Part shown: positions 1 to 11,082 of the stretch, piece after piece
Numbering within the stretch: position 1 is the first letter of the stretch
How the letters are laid out: each line of letters begins with the position of its first letter
Assembly: GCA_943737045.1 (NCBI GenBank)
Contig: CALSFV010000211.1
Span: forward strand, 1,116,001-1,180,000
Reading direction: 5' to 3'
DNA length: 64,000 nucleotides
Source of the DNA: Parapristionchus giblindavisi
Lineage: Eukaryota; Nematoda; Chromadorea; Rhabditida; Diplogasteridae
Translations under genes and position numbers: made by a program
The notes under the pieces: generated by a model
Database searches by the model: none
What the model saw: only the letters and a program-made list of their open reading frames with translations
What the model was told of the DNA's origin: nothing

Positions 1-49
1 TCTGATCCCCACATTTTCTCATTCTCTAACTAACTAGCTTACCCATTCT

Positions 50-146
50 GGTATTTCAAAACTTAAAGTCTACTTAAAAGATGTACGTCACTGACTGGAA
101 GTAGACTCCAAGTGTAAATAATAAGCACACAAAGTTTTGAAATGCC
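50..146. repeat. Foldback repeat, family C
   Basis: The ends are inverted copies (GGTATTTCAAAACTTAAAG on the left, AAAGTTTTGAAATGCC on the right), and the interior repeats AGTCTACTT / AAGTAGACT. Related copies lie at about 25503-25676 and 47484-47609. This looks like a non-coding MITE-type palindrome. The rest of 147-1190 holds AT-rich unique DNA in which I see no gene. Confidence 0.6.
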
Positions 147-1194
147 AGAGCAGAACCCATTCCATTATGTCTAGTCTTATCACTGATCAGTTCTAGTTTA
201 GTTCAGTGTGGTGAACCTGTCAAGTAACCGAAAAGTATTCAACTAATCACTGTCTTCTTTTCTTTTATTTCTTTTTTCCATCATATTATACATCACATTA
301 TTTTAGAAATAATTTCGGAGTCACGGACGGCAACAAGATGGTCTTCTTCTCTTGGCAGTATTGTCATGACAAGGTATACTGTAATGTTATAACCAGTCAT
401 ACTCAATTGACTTTGTTTCATGAAACCGTAACGCGACCGATCTGATGAGGTGGTGCAGAGGTTCGAGTGCAAATCGTTAAAGGACACAAAGGAAGTCATC
501 ACTTGCAAGACCTGAGGTACGGTATTTGCACCATAATTCAAGAATCATCAGTACATTGCTATAAACATCATAGTGGATGAAATAACTCTGGCTGCGTTAT
601 CATCAGCAGTATGTTTTCGCGGAAATCCACGATATTCTCAGGCAAATCGTTTCTAATCTAATTAGAACATTTCTTTTTTTAAAATCTAATCATAACGTTT
701 TTTGAATCTAATCAGAGTGATTTTAGAGTCTAATTTAGCCCTGATTCCTTCTAAAAATTTTCTGATTGGATGCACAACAATTTGCCTGAGTTGTTACTAG
801 GAGTAGGATCAATTTGGCTTGTCTAGCTCATGTAGTCCTATTATAGTTTGAATAGACTTCGATTTCATTTGGTAAATTGTACGGTAGTGAAATATTGATC
901 GATTAAGAGATCCTTCGTCTCCTCTCAGATCGATCATGAAAGAGACAAATGAAATGGTCAAATCACTGAACTATTCTTCAGGTTCTACTTCACAGTCGTC
1001 GATGATTGTCAACTCAACAAGCAGGAGGGACCACTTTCATTCGAACAAAGGTACGGTAGTTTCATCTAATCTGGTTTCACTTGTATATTACACAGTCATG
1101 AACATTATCGTGCATCAAAAAGCTGTGACAGCATTGACAACTTTTCACAACGTTTCTCAATCCACTATGTTGCATCTCCTATCTACATGGTTTC

Positions 1195-1258
1195 TTTTAT
1201 ATGCGAGAGAGTGTTGTCAGAGCATATAGTTTGAAATTATCACCGGGTGTGCCTTTAA
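1195..1258. repeat. Foldback repeat family A, right arm only
   Basis: GAGAGAGTGTTGTCAGAGC is followed by GTTTGAAATTA and CCGGGTGTGCCTTTAA, matching the right arm of the family A hairpin described at 9205-9322. The left arm is missing or too decayed to see. Confidence 0.5.
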
Positions 1259-1746
1259 CATAGACGTCAACTATAATATCTGAAAACTTATGTGAGAGAG
1301 AAGCCTTTGTCATCAACATCTTTGCCATACAATATTAGCAAAGTCCTGTACTTGTACGAAATTGTGGAAATGGTTGAATAAGTGGCAATCTAATCATTCT
1401 TCAGGGTGATCGACACTTCGTCATCTACGCCGATGACGTCATCAGAAGGACATTTCTACCATTTCTGATGATCAACACTAGTTCTGAAGGAGGATCTTGC
1501 TGCCTATCCCAATCTAGCAGAGCCTTCGGTCGTATTCCTGAATTGCTTGGATCTCAATTTCTGAAATAATAAAGAATTTGGGGGTTGTTATTGTTTGAAA
1601 TCGGTGTCCAAGCCCGCGAATTTAACTGGGCGGAGTCAGTATCGCTATATAAATAGGGCTTACCTAAAATGGGCGGAGCGACGCATCGGTATATAAGAAC
1701 GGGTGCGAGTGAGTATATCTAGATCCTTTGACACATGAGGCAGTGG

Positions 1747-1832
1747 GGACCCATGGTCTAGTGGATAAGAGCCCGGACAATCAACCCGATCGGTTGGTCG
1801 GCGGGATGATTCAATCCCCCTAGAAGGATCAG
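1747..1832 (+). pseudogene. tRNA-like relic
   Basis: TGGTCTAGTGG fits a Pol III A box and GATTCAATCC resembles a B box about 55 bases later. The acceptor arms do not pair and the T-stem has a mismatch at its closing pair, so this is at most a decayed tRNA or tRNA-derived element. Two TATA-like strings (TATATAAATAG at about 1646 and TATATAAGAAC at about 1692) lie just upstream, but I see no coding exon. Confidence 0.25.
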
Positions 1833-2201
1833 CAAAAGAAATCATCACCCAACTGTTACCAACCATTTTTGCCATTTTTCTCTAGATGCATTCTCGCTCT
1901 CCATGCGTTAACGTCTAGTGAGTGAGAGAGGTCCCATAGAATGACCGTCAATCGTGAACTAACTTTTTTTCACGAACTCTGTTTCAATGAGTTTCATATC
2001 AAGAAGGGGTAAAACGACTACGCTGATTTCAAAAATAGTAGTATTTTTATCGCCACGTTTCATCTAACGCTGAAAACGCGTATGCGAATGTGTGCTTACT
2101 GTCGTTTTCTGATGGAAACTGTGCAATCGGCACATGAAGACAAGCAAAATAGGAGTTTTTGGACATAGTGGATTGTTAAATACCGTGATTTCTTTGAAAA
2201 A

Positions 2202-2243
2202 AAAATCATTTCAATAAATGCCGGCATTTATTGAAATGATTTT
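2202..2243. repeat. Perfect 42-bp palindrome
   Basis: The centre is AATGCC/GGCATT at 2222/2223 and the arms (TCATTTCAATAAATGCC and its complement) match without mismatch or spacer. It could extrude as a cruciform. No coding or RNA gene overlaps it. Confidence 0.8.
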
Positions 2244-2473
2244 CAAATACTTTCAAGTTCTTTAGTGAAAAGTCCTGTTCTTCTGAAACACCGGAATTGG
2301 GATACGTCAGTCTCTTGTACATTTGGTCCATTAGGAATATCGTAACGGTTCGGGCCGATTAATATATTATCTTATCAAAAACGCAGCCACAACAAAATGA
2401 GGTAAATTTGAGCGGGCCGGATAGAGCGGAGGAGCTCACTGTATTTTGCCCTTGTTGTCTTAAAAGATCATAA

Positions 2474-2553
2474 GATATGAGATTCTTCCAACTCTGCGGC
2501 CGGGTGAAAGATAATAGGATCTCCCGGCCTCAGAGTTGGAAGAATCTCATATC
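2474..2553. repeat. Hairpin repeat
   Basis: GATATGAGATTCTTCCAACT and its complement flank a GC-rich core holding CGGCCGGG and CCCGGCC. Arms are about 30 bp. It probably is a short foldback transposon relic. Confidence 0.7.
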
Positions 2554-2585
2554 ACGGAATTCAAACGACATACTGAACACCATCA

Positions 2586-2660
2586 TCGGCCGGGAGTCGA
2601 ACCAGTGACCTTCGCTTCCTGGTCGGTACTCTAACCGACTGAGCCATAATAGAATAGAAT
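2586..2660 (-). pseudogene. tRNA-like relic
   Basis: On the minus strand TGGCTCAGTCGGTTAGAGT (A box and D-arm) and GGTTCGACTCC (B box, T-loop) are intact. The anticodon loop is too long between GACC and GGTC, and the acceptor halves do not pair. Probably a tRNA pseudogene or the head of a tRNA-derived SINE. Confidence 0.4.
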
Positions 2661-3240
2661 GACCTGTCCAAAAACCAACTCGTCAAACTACAGTGCTGGG
2701 ATTCGAGTCCCATGCGTTCCCGACATTTTTGCTATACTTATTTTACTTATTATTTTTATTTTTAGGGTAACACCAAGACAAAAAATTTTAAAAATAAAAG
2801 AATTGACGATCTAATTACACGAGTCTGGAAAATTTGCAAATTAAAAAATTACTGACATTGTCTAAAAAAGGATTTTAAAGGTGTACATTTCATAGAAATG
2901 CGTATTTCGAAATTTTGTTTCCATTAAAGTGCTTACGTCTCTCTCGAAGTTTTTTTGTCAATACTCAGTATACAAAGTAAATTGCAGGCCTATCGTTGTG
3001 TACGGTGAATATGCGTACGGTAGTATGGTATACGGTAGGCTACAGTATTATCGACTAGTATACGGTAGCTGAGAGCTTATGCGTCATGGATCCCCTGATA
3101 CAGGATCTAGAGTGAAAGTCCGTAATTGAGACTTCACTTTCACTTTTGAATGGACGAAGCAGCGGGACTTCGCCCGATCTATCTGTCTGGATATGAGGAA
3201 ATTAAGCGATTGAGAGGTAGAGAACAACAGGGATTAAGAG

Positions 3241-5030
3241 GGATAGGGAGAGTTATTGGCCTAGAGGGAGAGGTAGAGAACAAGAGGTAGAGGTAGAGGG
3301 AGAGGGAGAGTTATAGGCCTAGAGGGAGAGGTAGAGAACAAGAGGTAGAGGTAGAGGGAGAGGGAGAGTTATAGGCCTAGAGGGAGAGGGAGAGAACAAG
3401 AGGTAGAGGTAGAGGGAGAGGGAGAGTTATAGGCCTAGAGGGAGAGGTAGAGAACAAGAGGTAGAGGTAGAGGGAGAGGGAGAGTTATAGGCCTAGAGGG
3501 AGAGGTAGAGAACAAGAGGTAGAGGTAGAGGGAGAGGGAGAGTTATAGGCCTAGAGGGAGAGGTAGAGAACAAGAGGTAGAGGTAGAGGGAGAGGGAGAG
3601 TTATAGGCCTAGAGGGAGAGGGAGAGAACAAGAGGTAGAGGTAGAGGGAGAGGGAGAGTTATAGGCCTAGAGGGAGAGGTAGAGAACAAGAGGTAGAGGT
3701 AGAGGGAGAGGGAGAGTTATAGGCCTAGAGGGAGAGGTAGAGAACAAGAGGTAGAGGTAGAGGGAGAGGGAGAGTTATAGGCCTAGAGGGAGAGGTAGAG
3801 AACAAGAGGTAGAGGTAGAGGGAGAGGGAGAGTTATAGGCCTAGAGGGAGAGGTAGAGAACAAGAGGTAGAGGTAGAGGGAGAGGGAGAGTTATAGGCCT
3901 AGAGGGAGAGGTAGAGAACAAGAGGTAGAGGTAGAGGGAGAGGGAGAGTTATAGGCCTAGAGGGAGAGGTAGAGAACAAGAGGTAGAGGTAGAGGGAGAG
4001 GGAGAGTTATAGGCCTAGAGGGAGAGATAGAGAACAAGAGGTAGAGGTAGAGGGAGAGGGAGAGTTATAGGCCTAGAGGGAGAGGTAGAGAACAAGAGGT
4101 AGAGGTAGAGGGAGAGGCAGAGTTATAGGCCTAGAGGGAGAGGTAGAGAACAAGAGGTAGAGGTAGAGGGAGAGGGAGAGTTATAGGCCTAGAGGGAGAG
4201 GTAGAGAACAAGAGGTAGAGGTAGAGGGAGAGGGAGAGTTATAGGCCTAGAGGGAGAGGTAGAGAACAAGAGGTAGAGGTAGAGGGAGAGGCAGAGTTAT
4301 AGGCCTAGAGGGAGAGGTAGAGAACAAGAGGTAGAGGTAGAGGGAGAGGGAGAGTTATAGGCCTAGAGGGAGAGGTAGAGAACAAGAGGTAGAGGTAGAG
4401 GGAGAGGGAGAGTTATAGGCCTAGAGGGAGAGGTAGAGAACAAGAGGTAGAGGTAGAGGGAGAGGGAGAGTTATAGGCCTAGAGGGAGAGGTAGAGAACA
4501 AGAGGTAGAGGTAGAGGGAGAGGGAGAGTTATAGGCCTAGAGGGAGAGGTAGAGAACAAGAGGTAGAGGTAGAGGGAGAGGGAGAGTTATAGGCCTAGAG
4601 GGAGAGGTAGAGAACAAGAGGTAGAGGTAGAGGGAGAGGGAGAGTTATAGGCCTAGAGGGAGAGGTAGAGAACAAGAGGTAGAGGTAGAGGGAGAGGGAG
4701 AGTTATAGGCCTAGAGGGAGAGGTAGAGAACAAGAGGTAGAGGTAGAGGGAGAGGGAGAGTTATAGGCCTAGAGGGAGAGGTAGAGAACAAGAGGTAGAG
4801 GTAGAGGGAGAGGGAGAGTTATAGGCCTAGAGGGAGAGGTAGAGAACAAGAGGTAGAGGTAGAGGGAGAGGGAGAGTTATAGGCCTAGAGGGAGAGGTAG
4901 AGAACAAGAGGTAGAGGTAGAGGGAGAGGGAGAGTTATAGGCCTAGAGGGAGAGGTAGAGAACAAGAGGTAGAGGTAGAGGGAGAGGGAGAGTTATAGGC
5001 CTAGAGGGAGAGGTAGAGAACAAGAGGTAG
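3241..5030. repeat. 58-bp minisatellite, 31 units
   Basis: The unit begins GGCCTAGAGGGAGAGGTAGA and ends AGGGAGAGTTATA. The GGCCTAG mark recurs every 58 bases from 3258 to 4998 without an indel, which gives 31 units. Only a few point differences are seen, for example an A in place of T in the AGGTAGAG segment near 4027 and GGCAGAG near 4116 and 4290. The plus strand is almost pure purine apart from the GGCCT and TTAT blocks. Flanks (3170-3240, 5100-5240) are degenerate versions of the same GAGGGAGAG motif. Any open frame through it is a repeat artefact. Confidence 0.97.
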
Positions 5031-5472
5031 AAGTATGAAATTGACAACCAATGCGCATAGATTTCAGCAGGGCGAGTCAGAGGTTCGGTTCTATCAATAA
5101 AGATGGAGGGGTAGGAAGAGGTAGAGAGGTAGAGACCTAAAAGGAGAGGGAGAGAGATCAAGAGGGAGATGAAGAGAGCTTAGAGGGAGAGATAGAGACC
5201 TGAAAGGAGAGGGAGAGAGATCAAGAGGGAGAGGTAGATAATGGATGAGGATCAGTCACAAAAGATTAGCCTACACTCCTTCATCCTCCGGTTTTTCTTT
5301 CTTTCTATTCAGCCTGCTCTTCATTTCCATCTCTACCTCTTGGTCTCGTGGGCCTCTTCCTCTCCCCTTAAGCGTCCCCCTCTCCCTCCTGGCCTCTTGC
5401 CTCTCCCTCTCCCTCTTGTCCCTCTCCCTATTGTCCTTCTCCCTCTCCCTTTCTCAATCAGTCGCATCCACA

Positions 5473-8346
5473 ATGTCCCCAGTCGTCCTTATTCTCTTCC
5501 TCATCCACATCTCTGCCGCCATCGTTCCCTTCGCGCCCTACACAGTGCCGTGCGCCTGCGCGTGTCCCCAGAGGTACGGTAGTCAGATTACGGTAGACAG
5601 ATTACGGTAGACAGATTACGGTAGTCAGATTACGGTAGCCAGATCACGGTAGTCAGATTACGGTAGTCCAAAGATCAAAGATCAATCCACAGGACGACTT
5701 GTCCGCAGGCTGCGACGGTGTGCCCCGCTACGGCAGGATGCAAGCAGAGCTATCCGATTGCACGGGCGTTTAGAAGAAGGGTACGGTAGGCTTACTGTAA
5801 ATGATTATATAGATGCGTTTGCATGCATCGGTTAACATCCATATCCCGATACGCCAACCTTATAAAAAGTTATTGATTAATTGCCCGATTTATTTATTGA
5901 TTTGTTGATTGATTAAATAGAAAATATTCGAGGATTCCGCTTTAAGAATCGTCATAAGCGTGCGCTCTCCTCTGATCCCTTCCTCCACATCGACACAAAC
6001 TGCAACAGTGAAAAGTTGAGGCAGATCATCATAAAGGTTTTTATCGATTTTTTATCTTTTAAAATGTATTTAAATATTATTAGAAAATTGGTGATGACTC
6101 CCACAATGGAGAATGACATCGCTCTTCCAAAAGCCTTTAGTTCTATACCAAAGATGCGATACCTCCAAATCAATTATTTAGCTTAAAATCAATCGATAAT
6201 TTTCCAGAAAGCAGATAGGGTAACCTCGGTCAGCAAGCGACAGATACAGAACGCGGCCGAGGCTGAACTCGGAGGAAGGTATACTTTGTGTAGTTACTGT
6301 AGAATGAGAGTACTGTAGCCACACCGAAATGTTATTAAATTAAAGTTGCAATGTGCTTCATGGTGTTTGGGCCGCCGCGCCTAGACACCATAAAGCGAAT
6401 GTGCCTGCTAGATTCATGTTGCACTCATGTCATAAGGCACCAGTGTTCATTGCTGTCGTTGATTATCGAGAATCTACTTGAATACCTGGTCTCACACAGA
6501 TTCATAAGATCCTCGACATGTATAGTAGTGATGATGTTTTATATATTATTTGAAGGTCTACGCTCTGGCCACACCAACTCACTTTCTTTGCCTACAAGAG
6601 AGTGTTGCCAGAGAGGAGAGTAAAATTAGCTCGGCTTTGTCACTACAAATCCACTCTTTCTCAAGATTAGCTAACAATAAGATGTGTTCCATTGAAGTGT
6701 CATCAAATATATTAGGTTGATTCATAAGTCTTGTCGCATTTTGGAGGGGTCTGTTTATGCTATCACTGCTCAGCCGTACGTTATCAATTACCCCGTCCGT
6801 TCTGGCAGTAAATAAGTCACTACTAGTACTCTTTGAGCGTAGTAGTGAATTGTGCCTACATCGAGTCTAGTAGCTGAAATGCCTCCACCTTTCGTTCCCA
6901 GTTTTGTACGCAAACGACATTTCATGTTGTTTTTCTTTCTATCCGAGTTCAAACCACCCGATGTCCACACCCGTATAGCGGTAGTATAAAACACTAAGGC
7001 CACTAGTAAATGCACGGTGCAACGTTTGTTCAAACGCTTCGAAAAAGGGAGTACGACGTCTAAATCCGGACGGCATCCCGAGCTGGACTTCGTCATGCTG
7101 GAGCAGCACGTCCACGCTGACCCCTATGCTACCACTCGTGATATGGCGACGAGTCGTGGGGTAAGCCAACCCACCATCGTTGGTTGCCTACAAGATCTCG
7201 GCAAGGTCCAGAATTTGGGTTGATGGTTACCCCACCTACTGTCGGTCAAGCAGAAGGATAACCGTGCGGATCTGAATCTAATTTCGTACGCTCGCAAAAC
7301 GGCTTGGATGGACAGGATCATCACTGGAGATGAAACGTGGATACTTTACGACAACGTACTCCTACCGGCTCAGTGGGTCGATCAAGATGAGCAGTCCAAT
7401 TCCATCGCCAAACCTGAACTTCACCAGAAAACTGTCATGCTGTATGTGTGGTGGGGCAGAGGCGGAGTGGTGCATTGGGAGCTGCTACCACAGGGGTCGA
7501 CTATTACGGCCGCGGTTTACTCTCGTCAACTACGGACCCTGAAGTTCCAGGTCCCCTCCGTTCCTGGTTGTGCGATCAAATTCACTTCCAGCACGACAGC
7601 GCCCGACACCACGTGGCAAGGGCAACCAAAAGGCCCTGTTATACTTTGGCTGGAACGTCGACCCCCACCTGCCCTACTTGGCCGACTTGGCTCCTAGCGA
7701 TTACAGTTTGTTTTCCGATGTGCGGCGTACTCTCGGAGGAGTACACTTCAACAATCAACGGGAGGTCGAAATCTGGCTGACCAACTTCTTTGCCTCCTAG
7801 CAGCCGTCCTTCTGGGAGCACTGCATCCACACGCTACCCGAACTTTGGAGGAAGTGTGTCGACGCAGACGGCGCTTACTTTGATTGATTTGCTTTTACCG
7901 AGATAAAGTTATTTTAATTTGTTTAAAGGGGCAAAATGCGACAAGACTTATGAATCAACCTAATATAATATATGTGCATAATCATATAAATCCTTTAAAA
8001 TCAGTCGTTTAATGGCCACCATTCCCTCCCAAAAGGTTCTGTGATTAATGAAGGTCGTTGAATTGAAATAAAATGATAAGATTGCTTGTGATCATTTCAG
8101 GTACAACGTGATCTGCGCGCGTGGCGACTTCTCGTACATCACCAACACCGAGGTGTTCTGTCAACAGGTTCGATATTGATTACCGTAGTCCACCGTAATC
8201 TACCGTAATCTTAAATAATCTGCCGTAATCTAAAATAATCTACTGTATCCCATGAATCGTGGCGAGACTCTCGATGTTTTCAGACGGTCGGCGACGTCAC
8301 CTGCTACGCGTTCAAACAGCTCAGTGATGTGAACAGAATGACTTGA
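5473..8346 (+). CDS. Small secreted cysteine-containing protein
   Basis: Four exons, 5473-5573, 5709-5780, 8101-8167 and 8284-8346, join in phase to 100 codons plus stop. The N-terminus MSPVVLILFLIHISAAIVPF is a clear signal peptide. It is followed by VPCACACPQR, then in the last two exons NVICARGDFSYI, VFCQQ and VTCYAF, so there are seven Cys in the mature chain. Donors of exons 1 and 2 read GTACGGTA; acceptors include TTTCAG. Intron 2 (2.3 kb) has swallowed a mariner. An alternative acceptor for exon 2 at about 5698 gives a Cys-richer exon but breaks the frame of exon 3. I do not recognise the family; it is probably an extracellular protein. The N-terminal and the two C-terminal exons are the most secure. 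Confidence 0.6.
5952..6173 (-). pseudogene. Possible 7-TM receptor exon fragment
   Basis: A 73-codon open stretch inside intron 2 of the secreted-protein gene, on the opposite strand. It encodes a hydrophobic segment (VGVITNFLIIFKYILK), a short charged turn (KDKKSIK) and a second hydrophobic segment (MMICLNFSLLQFVSM). This resembles TM1-loop-TM2 of nematode chemoreceptors. No partner exons were found, so it is at best a relic. Confidence 0.25.
6551..6643. repeat. Foldback repeat family A
   Basis: CGCTCTGGCCACACC ... GAGAGTGTTGCCAGAG forms the stem, and the right end reads AGTAAAATTAGCTCGG. The left terminal arm is decayed. Confidence 0.6.
6712..7963 (+). mobile_element. mariner transposon, inactive
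   Basis: Terminal inverted repeats of about 32 bp start TTAGGTTGATTCATAAGTCT; the right end is the exact complement. The element is flanked by TA on both sides (6710-6711, 7964-7965), the mariner target duplication. The element length of 1252 bp is usual for the family. It sits in an intron of the Cys-containing secreted-protein gene, in the same orientation. Confidence 0.95.
6878..7886 (+). pseudogene. mariner transposase, broken
   Basis: Pieces of a DD34D-type mariner transposase can be read in different frames. They include the helix-turn-helix region (QRLFKRFEKG ... GVSQPTIVGCL), then RIITGDETWILYDN with the first catalytic D, QHDSARHHVA with the second D, and LAPSDYSLFSDV with the third D. 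Later come LTNFF and TLPELW near the usual C-terminus. A stop follows the helix-turn-helix region, and the parts between and after are shifted by frame changes and a deletion, with a further stop after NFFAS. No product of full length is possible. Confidence 0.9.
8005..8075. repeat. Dispersed repeat family E, partial
   Basis: CAGTCGTTTAATGGCCACCA and GGTTCTGTG ... AAAGGTCGTT-type ends match longer copies at 26720-26830 and 57637-57745. Confidence 0.5.
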
Positions 8347-8512
8347 ATTTCTGCTTAATAATTACGAAAAAAATCGATTATTTTTAATCAGTTCAATCAA
8401 TAATTGTAATCAACAAGTGACAATAAACTATACTTCTTTATTGTGTATACATATTTACAAAAAAGTTGGATTACGGTATTTACAATAAGCAAAGTGATCG
8501 TGAAATGAATGA

Positions 8513-8998
8513 TCAGCAGTGTCCATGTGGATTGTGATGGTGAGAATCCTGGAAAGATCAAAGATCAATATTGAGAGATCAAAGATCAAAGATCAATATT
8601 GAAAGATCAAAGATCAAAGATCAATATTGAAAGATCAAAGATCAGAGATCAATATTGAAAGATCAACATACATATCCATATCCGCCATGTCCGTGTCCGT
8701 AAGAATATGTGGGCTGATGATGATGAGGCCCCTGGGAAAGATCAAAGATCAGCGAGTGAGAAGGCAAAGATCAAAGATCAAAGATCAAAGATAAAAGATC
8801 AAAGATCAACGATCAACTTACAGTACTGTATCCTCCATGATGGTAAGAGCTGTGCACATGTCCGTGACCTCCATTGTGGACGTCTACGTGAGGAGGAACC
8901 TGGAAATCAATCAATCAATACTCAATCAATAAATCAATCAATAAATGATTTACATAATGTCCGTGATGGTGTGCATCGTGATGATGATGATGATCCAT
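8513..8998 (-). CDS. Histidine-rich small protein A
   Basis: Four exons (8998-8954, 8899-8822, 8731-8672, 8548-8513) join in phase to 72 aa. It begins MDHHHHHDAHHHGHY, continues VPPHVDVHNGGHGHVH, then a Gly/Tyr/His segment (YGHGHGGYGY) and ends DSHHHNPHGHC. About a third of the residues are His; there is no signal peptide or membrane segment. The only Cys is the last residue. A TATA box (TATATAAAG on minus) is at about 9068-9078, some 70 bases before the ATG. Introns are short and filled with (GATCAAA)n. Closest relatives are genes B and C nearby, which share exon boundaries. Such sequences can bind Zn, Ni or Cu, but that role is inference. Confidence 0.85.
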
Positions 8999-9204
8999 TA
9001 CTGTAGGATTACTGTAGAACGATAACAGAGAAGAAACTTGGTTCTGTCTTTGGAAATCGAAATTGGGCTTTATATAGGAGTGTGAAGCATTGATAAGACT
9101 GATGGGTTTGATAAGAGATCGACATCGGGAGGGGCGGAGTGGACAAATAAATATTAGTCATGAAAATAGTGACGTCACTAACCAAAGTGTAGTTTCCGGT
9201 ATAT

Positions 9205-9322
9205 TTAAAGACACACCCGAGCTAATTTTAAGCTGCTCGCTCTGACAATGCACTCTCGCGTTTTTGTCTGCGAGAGAGCGTTGTCAGAGCGTAGAATAAA
9301 GTTAGTCTTGTGCTCGGTGTAT
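9205..9322. repeat. Foldback repeat family A, representative copy
   Basis: This family has ends AGGCACACCCCGAGCTAAT on the left and the complement ATTAGCTCGGGGTGTGCCTTT on the right (taken across copies in the window). Between them is a stem TCTGGCAACGCTCTCTCG / CGAGAGAGCGTTGCCAGA around a short TTTCTTTGTCTA loop. This copy has CTCTGACAATGCACTCTCGC paired with GCGAGAGAGCGTTGTCAGAG. There is no coding potential. Around 20 copies occur in the window. Confidence 0.85.
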
Positions 9323-10570
9323 ATCAGCTGGGGTTGTAGTCAACACTTTTCTGTGTTTGAATTTTCTCCCTTTATATCATAAGCCTAGTGAATGATCTCA
9401 TGAATTCAATCCTTTTTTCTATTCCAAATTGTTCTATTTATTCTTTATATTTGTAGTATGTTGTTTGATCCGCAATGGAATAAAAGAGGGAAGGAATAAT
9501 GGTTAAAAGATCAAAGATCAACGAAGGAATAAAGAATAAAAAAGATCAAAAATCAAAGAAGGGATACTATATAGTGGTAAAATGGACAATGATCAACGCA
9601 CAGCTTTTATTTCAATCAATATGGCTTATGTTTCAATCGCAAAATATTACGAGGCGATCACGTTTACCAAACGTTGTTACTATGGTTTCTGATCTAAAAT
9701 AATGAAAAAATAAGTAAACACATAGAGTGAGAAAAGTGTTCTCCAAAGTGTACACTTTATCTAGGTGTAAATATGTTTCGCGATTGTGAGATACTTATTG
9801 CGCCCTTGCTTTAAAAATTGTGGTAATATCGACATGTTATCCGGCATGTACATTCATGAGCGCGTAGGTACCTTCAACACTCCCTGACTATCCACAACAT
9901 TGTCATCGTCATTGTCATTGTCATTGTCATTGGCACTGTCATTGTCATTGTCATTGGTATTGTCATTGTCATTGTCATTGTCATTGGCATTGTCATTGTC
10001 ATTGTCATTGGCATTGTCATTGTCATTGTCATTGTCACTATTAAAAATTAAGAATAAATATGTATAAATAATAAATAATATAATATAATATATAATAATG
10101 TATAAATATGTATGTAATATGTAATATGTATAATATGTATTACATTTATAGTGCATGCCATTTAAATTTGTACTTCTATAAATTATACAATCTAATTGTC
10201 AGTCATCTAGTGGCATAACCCCACCACGTTAGTTTACATCGTATAGAGCGAGTGAAACGTGTATTTCGCTGTTTGTGGTGTGAACAAAAAATCCTACCGT
10301 TCACTTCAGAAAGCTCTCCTGCTTAACAGTAGCGCCGTTTTGTAATTAGTGTAGAGTTCTATTTCCCGGCTCTGTGATTGAACTAACGTGTCACCAATTG
10401 TCGTATGCTCGATAAATGTTATTGCATATTGTGTTGTACTATGAACAAATGATACAAGAAGAGATGCTTTATTGATGCCTGAGGCGTTATCGTTCACAAC
10501 AAATATAAATAAAATTCCACATGATGGATTACGGTATATACAGAAAAGAAAGTGATCACGAAGTGATTGA
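9323..10570. other. Gene-free interval with hexanucleotide repeat
   Basis: I see no gene between His-rich genes A and B. The main structure is a (TTGTCA)n tract with GGCAT/GGTAT variants at about 9899-10040, followed by an AT-rich stretch. A long reading frame over the tract encodes only an Asp/Asn run and is a repeat artefact. Confidence 0.7.
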
Positions 10571-11082
10571 TTAGCAGTGGCTATGATGGTGACCGTGATG
10601 ATGAGAATCCTGCAAAGATCAAAGATCGGCAATGAAAGATGAAAGAGAAAGTTGAGAAATCAAAAATCAATACAGAAATATCAAAGGTTTTCGTTGAGAG
10701 ACCAAAAATCAATTTGTAGAGTTCAAAGATCAAACTACAACTTACATAGCTCACATGGCCATATCCTCCATGTCCATAGCCTCCATGAGAGTAAGAAGAA
10801 TGACCATGGCTGTACCCCTGAAAAGATCAAAGATCAAATTACGAAATGACAAAAGAAAGATCAGAATTCGAAGCGACCAAAGATCAAAGATCAACTTACA
10901 GTATTGTATCCTCCGTGATGGTAAGAACTGTGCACGTGTCCATGACCTCCATAGTGAACGTCTACGTGAGGAGGAACCTGGAAATCAATCAATCAGTAAT
11001 CAATCAATAAATCAATCAATAAATGATTTACATAATGTCCGTGATGGTGTGCATCGTGATGATGATGATGGTGATGGTCCAT
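10571..11082 (-). CDS. Histidine-rich small protein B
   Basis: Exons 11082-11032, 10977-10900, 10817-10746 and 10609-10571 join in phase to 79 aa. The order matches gene A: MDHHHHHHHDAHHHGHY, then VPPHVDVHYGGHGHVHSSY, then a Gly/Ser/Tyr/His block (SHGGYGHGGYGHVSY), then DSHHHGHHHSHC. It is evidently a duplicate of gene A with expansion of the N-terminal His run and a longer third exon. TATA (TATATAAGAGG on minus) is at about 11150. Intron junctions and the (GATCAAA)n fillers are shared with A. There is no signal peptide; function is unknown and metal binding is only suggested by composition. Confidence 0.85.

Noticed and set aside
3241..5030. CRISPR-like regular repeat
   Set aside because: Units are contiguous without variable spacers and the context is animal nuclear DNA; it is a minisatellite.
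5241..5610. Two overlapping frames rich in Leu, Pro and Ser upstream of the Cys-containing gene
   Set aside because: They read the CT-rich low-complexity flank of the minisatellite; the signal-peptide exon at 5473 in a different arrangement joins well to later exons.
5698..5780. Alternative exon 2 with more Cys for the secreted protein gene
   Set aside because: The acceptor at about 5698 gives an attractive Cys-rich exon, but it leaves exons 3 and 4 out of frame; the acceptor at 5708 keeps phase.
9854..10156. 100-codon minus-strand frame rich in Asp and Asn
   Set aside because: It is the translation of a (TTGTCA)n microsatellite plus an AT-rich tail, without splice or promoter support.
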